DNA of 9,357 nucleotides from Candidatus Saccharibacteria bacterium UBA1788. GTDB taxonomy: Bacteria; Patescibacteriota; Saccharimonadia; Saccharimonadales; Saccharimonadaceae. Below, piece by piece: positions 1 to 4,984 of this stretch. The notes beneath the pieces are model-generated. The model worked only from the letters and a program-made list of their open reading frames with translations. It was not told the origin of the DNA and did not search any database. A program made the position numbers and the translations under genes. Where the stretch lies: assembly GCA_002315165.1 (NCBI GenBank), contig DCGC01000033.1:6790-16146 (forward strand). The letters are read 5' to 3'. Position 1 is the stretch's first letter. Each line of letters starts with the position of its first letter.

Positions 1-31
1 AAAAAAATAAAAAAATTGTGCAAAAAGTCTA

Positions 32-60
32 TTGACACAAGCTTTTTCATGACGTATTAT
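32..60 (+). promoter_or_regulatory. Strong sigma-70-type promoter for a short RNA
   Basis: The -35 box TTGACA (32-37) and -10 box TATTAT (55-60) are separated by exactly 17 bp, and an A-rich stretch (1-26) precedes the -35 like an UP element. Initiation is expected near 67. The only thing on this strand before the next terminator is the short transcript ending near 177. It is the closest match to consensus among the promoters I see in this window. Confidence 0.8.
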
Positions 61-66
61 AAGGGT

Positions 67-177
67 AGCTTTTGAATAAAATAATTATTCAAAAGGCAAA
101 AATAAACATTTTAGCCAAAATAACTCCACACTCTACAGAAGACCGGTTTTCCTCGCAGTTACCGGTCTTCTTTTTTT
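67..177 (+). ncRNA. Candidate small non-coding RNA, unknown family
   Basis: A transcript from the promoter at 32-60 would run about 110 nt to the terminator at 137-177. The interval contains no ATG, and a TTG-initiated frame from 72 lacks a Shine-Dalgarno and reads straight through the terminator, so a coding role is unlikely. Three hairpins can be drawn: a perfect 10-bp inverted repeat TTTTGAATAA/TTATTCAAAA (70-79 with 85-94), a weaker GGC/GCC stem (95-97 with 114-116) extended by A/T pairs, and the terminator stem. The terminator loop carries TTTTCCTC (147-154), which could pair with AGGAAAA-type Shine-Dalgarno sequences such as the one before rpmI; this is speculation, as the motif is low-complexity. 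I see no SRP RNA GGAA-loop motif and it is too short for 6S RNA. Existence is well supported by signals; function is unknown. Confidence 0.6.
137..177 (+). terminator. Intrinsic terminator of the short RNA
   Basis: A perfect 10-bp stem GAAGACCGGT (138-147) with ACCGGTCTTC (161-170), extended by an A-T pair at 137/171, is followed by seven T residues (171-177). The loop is 13 nt. Confidence 0.88.
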
Positions 178-187
178 ATCTTCCCAC

Positions 188-215
188 AAAAAACTACCCG
201 CTTTCGCGTGTAGTT
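188..215 (-). terminator. Intrinsic terminator of tmRNA
   Basis: Read on the minus strand, AACTAC (215-210) and CGC (208-206) pair with GCG (201-199) and GTAGTT (197-192) around a GAAA tetraloop, with one internal mismatch (209/198), and a T-rich tail follows. It lies just downstream of the encoded CCA of the tmRNA. Confidence 0.78.
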
Positions 216-227
216 ATAAACAAAAAG

Positions 228-582
228 TGGTGGAGCTGCCGGATACTGCCTCCGGGTCCGAGATACGTCCAAATACCATTCTACATGCATAGTTTCCTGT
301 TTCATCTCGACAAGTTCTAATAGCTGCAGAAAACAAAACTATTAGACGTCATGACTATTTTTTCATATTGAGTTGCGTCAATGCCTCAATCTTAGTCTCG
401 AAATATAATAACCCATACGCCTACGAAACCTCAGCGCAGAGCCAGCCTTAAATTAAATTAGGCGTAAGCTGGCATGTATGCAACATGCTTAGCAAAAGTG
501 TTTTTAGCACTTATTCAATACTTACGGTATCAATCGTCATGCTTGATATTTTTTAATATCCCGTCTAAGCTTTGTCAGCCCC
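228..582 (-). ncRNA. ssrA: Transfer-messenger RNA (tmRNA, one-piece)
   Basis: tmRNA, with SmpB, rescues stalled ribosomes by acting first as alanyl-tRNA and then as mRNA for a degradation tag. The 5' end GGGGCTG (582-576) pairs with CAGCTCC (238-232), followed by A and an encoded CCA (230-228), which reproduces the E. coli acceptor stem. Downstream of the 5' acceptor strand is GACGGG, and before the 3' end are GCATGTAG and TCTCGGAC, all tmRNA landmarks; GGGATAT can pair with GTATCTC as helix 2. The tag frame begins at about 493 (GCT) and stops with TAA at 460-458, which lies in the loop of a helix GCCAGCTT/AGGCTGGC, the usual H5 position. The 355-nt length is normal. Odd points: the T-loop reads GGCAGTA instead of a TTCRANY-type loop, and the D-loop lacks the usual GGATTC. 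The identity is secure despite this. Confidence 0.95.
458..493 (-). other. tmRNA proteolysis-tag reading frame
   Basis: The frame GCT AAG CAT GTT GCA TAC ATG CCA GCT TAC GCC TAA encodes AKHVAYMPAYA and stop. An Ala resume codon and a small hydrophobic end with Ala last are typical of tmRNA tags recognised by ClpXP-type proteases. The resume codon could instead be the in-frame GCA at 481-479, giving AYMPAYA. The hairpin AAGTG/CACTT just upstream fits pseudoknot PK1. Confidence 0.75.
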
Positions 583-594
583 AAACCTAATCAA

Positions 595-603
595 ATTATA
601 TCA
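595..603 (-). promoter_or_regulatory. Extended -10 promoter of tmRNA
   Basis: On the minus strand TGATATAAT (603-595) is a perfect TATAAT with the extended TGn element. No good -35 is seen at 16-18 bp, consistent with an extended -10 promoter. Initiation near 588 would leave a leader of about six nucleotides before the mature 5' end at 582, to be removed by RNase P. Confidence 0.7.
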
Positions 604-661
604 TACTTCCCCTGTAAAAGATAGTTGCAAAATTCTTATTTTTAGATTAACCTCAAAGTAT

Positions 662-2170
662 ATGATTTCAAAAACATATTCAGCTATACCTTTCGGCTAC
701 GATGGCCGAATCATCGAGGTAGAAGGAGACATCAATAAAGGACTACCTGCTTTTAACATTGTCGGTATGGCCAACAAAACCGTCAACGAATCGAAAGAGC
801 GAGTAAAAAGCGCACTCACTAATTCAGGCTTCTCTTTTCCAAACAAAAAAATCACCATCAACCTTGCTCCCGCAGATCTAGCTAAAGATGGTTCCTATTT
901 GGATTTACCAATAGCAATCACCGTATTACTAACTTCCGGACAACTTTTGCCTTTAGACACAAAAGATCGTCTCTTCATAGGCGAGCTATCACTCAACGGC
1001 GATCTACGCCCCGTTCGCGGCATTATCAACATTATCGAGGCCGCGCGTAATTCGCGCGTCAAGGAAGTCTATATTCCATACGACAATCTATCTCAAGCAT
1101 CCCTCATCCCAGATATCACTATCATCGGAGTTAAAAACCTAAAACAGCTCTTCCTTCATCTGAAACACGAAAGTATAATCACAAACCCAAATATTGTTGT
1201 TAAAAATAACAGTACAGATTCAATCTCGCCAATTCTAGACCACGTCCGTGGGCAAAGTTTTGCAAAAAGAGCTATGGTAATCGCCATCGCTGGTCATCAC
1301 AATATTCTTATCTCTGGGCCGCCAGGAGCCGGCAAAACGCTTCTAGCCAAAGCTGCTGCCAATTTATTGCCAGATCTAACACCAGAAGAGCAACTATCTG
1401 TTACCAAAATCCACTCCATTGCCGGTATTAGCGTCGACGAAGCCATCGCTAGACGTCCTTTTAGGTCCCCGCATCATACTTCCAGCTCAATATCAATCAT
1501 AGGCGGAGGAACAAAAGCCACGCCAGGAGAAATATCGCTGGCACACCTAGGCGTACTTTTCTTAGATGAAATCCCAGAATACCCAAGAAGCGTGTTGGAG
1601 GCCCTGCGTCAACCACTCGAGGACAAGACCATATCTATTTCGCGAGCAAACCAAAAAACTATCTATCCAGCAGACTTTATGCTTATCGCGACTATGAATC
1701 CTTGTCCGTGCGGCTATGCAGGTGACCCAGACCATGAATGTACTTGTACATCTCAGCAAATATCTAATTATCTTAAAAAACTGTCCGGCCCACTATTTGA
1801 TAGAATCGACATGAATGTTTCAGTCCAAAAAGTAGATAACTCTGACCTACTCAAATCAAGTACCGATTCTTCTAAGGAGCATATTGATGCAAAAAATAAT
1901 ATTTCCAAAGCATTAAAACAACAGAGAGAAAGATACGGAAAAAACGATTTTTACAACAGTTCCCTATCTTCGCATCAAGTCTCTACGCAAATTGTCCTCA
2001 CACCAGCCGCTAAACAAATTCTTTCCAGCGCCTCGGAAAAACTCAATCTCTCCGCTAGGTCGTATTTCAAAATTATAAAGGTTGCACAAACTATTTCCGA
2101 TTTAGATGGAGACGGAAAAACTGTCGACATAAACCATATTACAGAGGCTTTATCTTTTCGCAAACGATAA
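662..2170 (+). CDS. comM: ComM/YifB-type Mg-chelatase-like AAA+ ATPase
   Basis: Member of the ComM/YifB family: hexameric ATPases related to magnesium chelatase subunit I that act as branch-migration helicases during integration of DNA taken up by natural transformation. The 502-residue product has the family's usual length. The N-terminal ChlI/Lon-S16-like domain (about 1-170) contains GLPAFNIVGMANKTV and KITINLAPADL. The ATPase domain has Walker A GPPGAGKT (219-226), Walker B VLFLDE (298-303), the NPCPCG segment near 345 with further cysteines, and an arginine in FDRID (R381). The C-terminal helical Mg-chelatase domain ends with SARSYFKIIKVAQTISDLDG. I chose the ATG at 662 because family proteins begin a few residues before the equivalent of YSAIPFGYDG; an upstream TTG at 572 would put the coding region inside the tmRNA gene. 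No clear Shine-Dalgarno precedes the ATG. It stands alone, divergent from ssrA and just upstream of the infC promoter. Confidence 0.93.
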   Translation: MISKTYSAIPFGYDGRIIEVEGDINKGLPAFNIVGMANKTVNESKERVKSALTNSGFSFPNKKITINLAPADLAKDGSYLDLPIAITVLLTSGQLLPLDTKDRLFIGELSLNGDLRPVRGIINIIEAARNSRVKEVYIPYDNLSQASLIPDITIIGVKNLKQLFLHLKHESIITNPNIVVKNNSTDSISPILDHVRGQSFAKRAMVIAIAGHHNILISGPPGAGKTLLAKAAANLLPDLTPEEQLSVTKIHSIAGISVDEAIARRPFRSPHHTSSSISIIGGGTKATPGEISLAHLGVLFLDEIPEYPRSVLEALRQPLEDKTISISRANQKTIYPADFMLIATMNPCPCGYAGDPDHECTCTSQQISNYLKKLSGPLFDRIDMNVSVQKVDNSDLLKSSTDSSKEHIDAKNNISKALKQQRERYGKNDFYNSSLSSHQVSTQIVLTPAAKQILSSASEKLNLSARSYFKIIKVAQTISDLDGDGKTVDINHITEALSFRKR

Positions 2171-2176
2171 AAACGC

Positions 2177-2205
2177 TTGTTATTTTGAGCATTTTTTGAT
2201 ATAAT
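2177..2205 (+). promoter_or_regulatory. Promoter of the infC-rpmI-rplT-rpmB operon
   Basis: TTGTTA (2177-2182) and a perfect TATAAT (2200-2205) are spaced by 17 bp; a TG one base before the -10 adds an extended element. Initiation near 2212 gives a short leader of about 28 nt before the infC start. The -35 begins only 7 nt after the comM stop codon. Confidence 0.85.
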
Positions 2206-2227
2206 ATCCAACAGGTTAAATCAAGAG

Positions 2228-2242
2228 AAAGGATCTACAATT
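2228..2242 (+). promoter_or_regulatory. Shine-Dalgarno and ATT start codon of infC
   Basis: AAAGGA (2228-2233) lies six bases before ATT (2240-2242), exactly the spacing and sequence used by thrS in this window. Reading from ATT restores the conserved IF3 N-terminus including LNGEIR and the GEQLG segment. Between the promoter and the first in-frame ATG at 2333 there is no in-frame ATG, GTG or TTG. AUU initiation of infC is known in E. coli, where IF3 discriminates against it and so represses its own synthesis. Confidence 0.85.
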
Positions 2243-2761
2243 AGTAAAACCGTATCGCACACTAAGCTCAACGGAGAAATCCGTTACCCATCAGTTCGTG
2301 TTATTGGTTCTTCTGGAGAACAACTAGGCATCATGTCTAGCAAAGAAGCTCAAATCCTAGCTCGAGATCAAGGAGTTGATTTGGTGGAAATAGCCGCCAA
2401 TGCCGATCCTCCTGTTGTCAAAATCATCGATTGGGGCAAATATCAATACCAAAAGATGAAAGAAGAGGCTAAAAACCGCAAAAAAGCCCGAGAAAAACAA
2501 TCCGAGCTCAAAACGATGAAAATTGGTCTCAAGATTAGCGACAATGACCTCAATATTAAAACCCGCAAAATCCGTGAGTTTCTCGAAGACGGAGATCGTG
2601 TTAAGATCATGATTATCCTTCGAGGCAGAGAGATGGCGCACAAAGATTTAGGTGACCAGCTACTTAAAAAAGTAACCGACAGCCTATCGGAAATAGCCGT
2701 CATCGAAGGAAAAACTCAATGGAGCGGTCGCAACTTATCAGTCGGAGTTCGGAAAAAGTAA
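2240..2761 (+). CDS. infC: Translation initiation factor IF-3
   Basis: IF3 binds the 30S subunit, prevents premature 50S joining and checks initiator tRNA and start-codon pairing. Started at ATT 2240 the protein has 173 residues, the family's normal size; the first in-frame ATG (2333) would give 142 residues and remove about 31 conserved residues. The N-domain (about 1-75) includes LNGEIRYPSVRVIG, GEQLGIMSSKEA, GVDLVEIAANADPPVVKI and DWGKYQYQ. A basic lysine-rich helical linker (about 76-90) follows. The C-domain (about 91-173) has KIGLKISDNDLNIK, FLEDGDRVKI and RGREMAHKDLG. It is the first gene of a ribosomal-protein operon, the classical infC-rpmI-rplT arrangement. Autoregulation through the AUU codon is likely by analogy with E. 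coli but not shown here. Confidence 0.95.
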   Translation: MSKTVSHTKLNGEIRYPSVRVIGSSGEQLGIMSSKEAQILARDQGVDLVEIAANADPPVVKIIDWGKYQYQKMKEEAKNRKKAREKQSELKTMKIGLKISDNDLNIKTRKIREFLEDGDRVKIMIILRGREMAHKDLGDQLLKKVTDSLSEIAVIEGKTQWSGRNLSVGVRKK

Positions 2762-2831
2762 TTCCTTTTACTTTAACGGCTCCCTGATCGTTCTTTTATT
2801 ACAAACTATAACTACTAAAAAAGGAAAAAAT

Positions 2832-3026
2832 ATGCCAAAGCTTAAAACGCACAAAGGTACAGCCAAGCGTATCAAAATCACCGGTTCTGGTAAACTCGTA
2901 CGCGAACGCGCATTCGGCAACCATATCCTTGCCAAAAAATCAAAAGCCCGCAAACGCAACATGAAAACTGCTGCTCAAATCAACGGCAAAATTGCAAAAA
3001 ACGTTAAGACCGCACTAGGAGTTTAA
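2832..3026 (+). CDS. rpmI: 50S ribosomal protein L35
   Basis: A 64-residue, very basic protein beginning MPKLKTHKGTAKRIKITGSG, the diagnostic start of bL35, followed by GKLVRERAFGNHILAKKS and a KARKRNMK basic segment. Length matches the family (about 65). AAGGA (2820-2824) precedes the ATG. A 70-nt gap separates it from infC; I see neither a promoter nor a terminator in that gap, so it is expected to be co-transcribed. In E. coli and B. subtilis this operon is repressed by L20 binding to the leader RNA; I could not recognise such a binding site here. Confidence 0.96.
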   Translation: MPKLKTHKGTAKRIKITGSGKLVRERAFGNHILAKKSKARKRNMKTAAQINGKIAKNVKTALGV

Positions 3027-3028
3027 TC

Positions 3029-3376
3029 ATGAGAGTCAAACGTGGCGTATCTGCGCATTCTAAACACAAGAAAATTTTAACCCAAGCTAAGGGGATGCAG
3101 CACTACCGCACCCGTAGCTTCCGCCTTGCCAATCAAGGTGTTATTAAGGCTCTTCGTTATTCTTATCGCGATCGTAGGAACAAAAAACGCGACCTTAGAG
3201 CCCTATGGATTACTCGCATCAATAACGCATCCCGCGAACTTGGTCTTTCCTACTCTCAGCTCATAGCTGGCATGAAAGCCAAGAATATCAATGTTGATCG
3301 TAAAATCCTTTCAGATTTAGCAGTTAACAACCCAGAAGCCTTCAAAGCTATCGTTAATACAGTAAAGGAGAAATAA
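3029..3376 (+). CDS. rplT: 50S ribosomal protein L20
   Basis: The 115-residue bL20 binds 23S rRNA and is required early in 50S assembly. Diagnostic segments are MRVKRGVSAHSKHKKILTQA at the N-terminal basic extension, YRDRRNKKRDLRALWITRIN in the middle, and GLSYSQLIAGMKAKNINVDR followed by ILSDLAVNNPEAF at the C-terminus. Only two bases separate it from the rpmI stop, and its Shine-Dalgarno AGGAG (3016-3020) lies inside the end of rpmI, which favours translational coupling. Confidence 0.97.
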   Translation: MRVKRGVSAHSKHKKILTQAKGMQHYRTRSFRLANQGVIKALRYSYRDRRNKKRDLRALWITRINNASRELGLSYSQLIAGMKAKNINVDRKILSDLAVNNPEAFKAIVNTVKEK

Positions 3377-3377
3377 T

Positions 3378-3569
3378 ATGGCAGTCTGTGAAATTACCGG
3401 AAAAGGCAAGATGTACGGCCATAACGTTTCTTTTTCTCAACGACATACTCGCAAAGTTTTCAAACCAAATGTCCAAAAGAAGGTCTTAATCATCAATGGC
3501 CAAAAAGTCAAATGCAATGTGAGCACCTCCGCTCTTCGCACTCTTAAGAAAAAAGGTTTAATTAAATAA
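3378..3569 (+). CDS. rpmB: 50S ribosomal protein L28
   Basis: A 63-residue basic protein with the bL28 opening CEITGKGKMYGHNVSFSQ, then HTRKVFKPNVQKK and the C-terminal segment KCNVSTSALRTLKKKGLIK. Length is that of short bacterial L28 forms. A strong AAAGGAGAA lies before the ATG, overlapping the end of rplT, from which it is separated by one base. Only one cysteine lies in the N-terminal CxxTGK region, so a full zinc-ribbon is not present. It closes the operon, followed by a terminator. Confidence 0.93.
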   Translation: MAVCEITGKGKMYGHNVSFSQRHTRKVFKPNVQKKVLIINGQKVKCNVSTSALRTLKKKGLIK

Positions 3570-3579
3570 TAACCACCGC

Positions 3580-3607
3580 AAAAAACCAGCCCTTAGGCTG
3601 GTTTTTT
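3580..3607. terminator. Bidirectional terminator between rpmB and rnpB
   Basis: CCAGCC (3586-3591) pairs with GGCTGG (3596-3601) around CTTA, flanked by six A (3580-3585) and six T (3602-3607). Because the A- and T-tracts are symmetric, it can end both the infC operon from the left and the RNase P RNA transcript from the right. Confidence 0.93.
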
Positions 3608-3613
3608 GATAAT

Positions 3614-3940
3614 TAAGCCTTCAATAAGCCGGATTTTGTAATCTCAAAGAGATCGACAATCATCTATCTAGATAATAAATTGCTTTATCATTCTAGCGGT
3701 GAGCGTGCATCCTCGGGACAAGGTCTCTAGCACTCCTTGCAGCAAGTAGGGTTTGCCTCTGCTAAATGTCACCACTCAGCACTGCGAGCTCTTACCTCGC
3801 TCTTTTCACCCTTACCTTTCGGCGGTTTCGTTTCTGTGGTACTTTCCCTACCCTTACGGGCGGTCGTTGTTAACGACTACTTTTCCCTATGCTGTCCGGA
3901 CTTTCCTCTGAAAAATTCCAGCGATTGTCTTTCGGGCTCA
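3614..3940 (-). ncRNA. rnpB: RNase P RNA (type A-like)
   Basis: Catalytic RNA that removes 5' leaders from pre-tRNAs and pre-tmRNA. On the minus strand the conserved core is easily read: GAGGAAAGTCCGGAC near the 5' end, CAGAAACGAAACCGCC, GGTAAGGGTGAAAAG, GAGGTAAGAGCTCG, GGCAAACCC, a P18 hairpin CTAGA...TCTAG with GCAA loop followed by TAGATGATTG, and near the 3' end ACAAAATCCGGCTTA, which pairs with GTCCGGAC in P4. The ends are set by the P1 stem TGAGCC (3940-3935) with GGCTTA (3619-3614); they may be off by a few bases. At about 327 nt it is a little shorter than E. coli's. The conserved ACAGAA reads ACAAAA, and the segment aligning with the CCA-binding loop L15 reads GAGGATGC rather than containing GGT. 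The reverse complement can be read as a protein of about 113 residues, which is not a gene. Confidence 0.95.
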
Positions 3941-3943
3941 CCA

Positions 3944-4810
3944 TTATTCTACCATGTCAATGTCAAAATGTCTATCTACAGCTCTATTTGCCAACATATC
4001 CGCTTCTGCATTCTGTTCTCTTTTTACATACATGAACGCACACGCTTCAAAATTCTTGAGCAAATCTTTTATGTCTAAGTACATTGGCAATAAATCACTA
4101 TTCTTCACTTTGTAAACTCCATTCAACTGATTTACCATCATTAAATTATCACTGACAAATCTAACATTTTTAAGCCCTAAGTTTATTGCCTGTTGACACC
4201 CCTCTCGCATAGCATAATACTCCGCCACTCTACTAGTTGCAAAACCGACAAATTCGCCACCATTTTTAATTACTCTACCCATAGCATCTACTATATGATA
4301 GCCCACGCCCGACGGTCCAGGATTCCCCCTGCTACATCCATCAATATAAACCGTTGCTCCATTCACCGATTCTCTATACTCCCTACTCCTATATGTACTA
4401 TGTTGTTCTTCAAGACCCAATATCGTCATGCTGGATTCGTTAATCTTTATACTGGACTCTTGTTCTTGACCTTTTATAAATTTATACGCTGAATAGCGTT
4501 CCCCTAAACTTATCTTTTGCTTTTCTTCAAGCTTCACCGCATATATGATATATAAATTGCCCAACTGGCTCGCACCTTCGAGATCAACAAAAGTAACTAC
4601 ATCTTTTAATTTTACCGATTCAGCATTAACACCTATATTTTCATACAGGATTCTCACCATTGCCTCCTCAGGTTGCTCACCAAAATTAATCTTGCCAGCA
4701 GGCAATTCCCAAGTTGATTGTTCCTGGACTAATCGACCTTGCGCCTTCTTTACCAATAACACCCCGTCGCCTTTATCGACTAGTCCGACCACTCTAATTC
4801 TTTGCTTCAT
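3944..4810 (-). CDS. Nudix-domain / RNase HI fusion protein
   Basis: Two domains in one 288-residue chain. The N-terminal Nudix fold (about 1-130) shows a Nudix box at 39-61, GKINFGEQPEEAMVRILYEN followed by IGV; G39, E45, R53, E57 and G60 fit the consensus, but the E after R is I54 and the second E of the EE pair is N58, so two metal-binding glutamates are missing and hydrolase activity is doubtful. The C-terminal RNase HI domain (about 150-282) has YIDGCSRGNPGPSGVGY, AEYYA, VSDN and NAEADMLAN, giving the full catalytic set D157, E197, D221 and D271; it should cleave RNA in RNA-DNA hybrids. I start at ATG 4810 (the preceding TTG at 4813 is the alternative), behind GGTGGG at 4821-4816. The gene follows a structured leader and ends 3 bases before rnpB. 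Domain identities are secure; the role of the Nudix half is unknown. Confidence 0.9.
   Translation of the reverse strand: MKQRIRVVGLVDKGDGVLLVKKAQGRLVQEQSTWELPAGKINFGEQPEEAMVRILYENIGVNAESVKLKDVVTFVDLEGASQLGNLYIIYAVKLEEKQKISLGERYSAYKFIKGQEQESSIKINESSMTILGLEEQHSTYRSREYRESVNGATVYIDGCSRGNPGPSGVGYHIVDAMGRVIKNGGEFVGFATSRVAEYYAMREGCQQAINLGLKNVRFVSDNLMMVNQLNGVYKVKNSDLLPMYLDIKDLLKNFEACAFMYVKREQNAEADMLANRAVDRHFDIDMVE
3946..3974 (-). promoter_or_regulatory. Promoter of rnpB inside the preceding gene
   Basis: On the minus strand TAGACA (3974-3969) and TAGAAT (3951-3946) are spaced by 17 bp, placing initiation at about 3939-3940, precisely the deduced 5' end of RNase P RNA. The promoter therefore overlaps the last codons of the Nudix/RNase H gene, whose stop codon is at 3946-3944. 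Confidence 0.72.
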
Positions 4811-4813
4811 CAA

Positions 4814-4972
4814 TACCCACCATATAATTTTCTTTCCATGCTACCCCCAGTGGCTATGTTTTCCCCGTAATACTACAAGGTGGGTAAAATCTTATGCGAG
4901 GTTCCCACGGGAGCCAAGCCACGAAATCCCTTTAACATGATTATTCAGGAAAATCATGCCGCCACTGAGGAC
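4814..4972 (-). promoter_or_regulatory. Structured leader, candidate cis-regulatory RNA
   Basis: The gap between the M50 gene and the Nudix/RNase H gene folds on paper into a closed domain. A 7-bp perfect stem CAGTGGC (minus 4967-4961) with GCCACTG (4854-4848) encloses three hairpins: 4958-4952 with 4942-4936 (7 bp), 4915-4910 with 4905-4900 (one A-C mismatch on this strand), and TTTTACCC (4889-4882) with GGGGAAAA (4866-4859; one A-G mismatch). TACCCACC (4886-4879) is the exact complement of GGTGGGTA (4821-4814), which contains the Shine-Dalgarno of the next gene, and it shares bases with the third hairpin, so the two pairings exclude each other. No known riboswitch core is recognised. One hairpin pairs better as + strand RNA, so the strand is not certain. 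Confidence 0.5.
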
Positions 4973-4978
4973 ACTCCT

Positions 4979-4984
4979 ATTATA
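4979..4984 (-). promoter_or_regulatory. Possible -10 box upstream of the structured leader
   Basis: A perfect TATAAT lies on the minus strand at 4984-4979, overlapping the end of the M50 gene, and would start RNA at about 4972, five bases before the closing stem of the structured leader. The -35 region at 17 bp reads TGGCTT, a poor match, so this is a tentative promoter. Confidence 0.4.

Noticed and set aside
72..320. An 82-residue frame beginning at TTG 72
   Set aside because: It has no Shine-Dalgarno, runs through the strong terminator at 137-177 and then antisense through the tmRNA 3' end; the translation resembles nothing I know.
572..661. TTG 572 as the start of the ComM/YifB gene
   Set aside because: This extension overlaps the tmRNA 5' end and its promoter; family proteins begin near the ATG at 662.
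2762..2831. L20-binding autoregulatory structure before rpmI
   Set aside because: The 70-nt gap is AT-rich and I could draw no convincing stem or rRNA-mimic.
3737..4078. A 113-residue + strand frame
   Set aside because: It is the complement of the RNase P RNA and the end of the Nudix/RNase H gene.
4848..4967. Cobalamin riboswitch suggested by GCCACTG
   Set aside because: The B12 box (AGCCAGGAGACC-like) and the other conserved cobalamin blocks are absent on both strands.
4835..4980. 6S RNA or SRP RNA in the structured gap
   Set aside because: The predicted fold is a multi-branched domain rather than one long hairpin with a central bubble, and the SRP GGAA-loop motif is missing.
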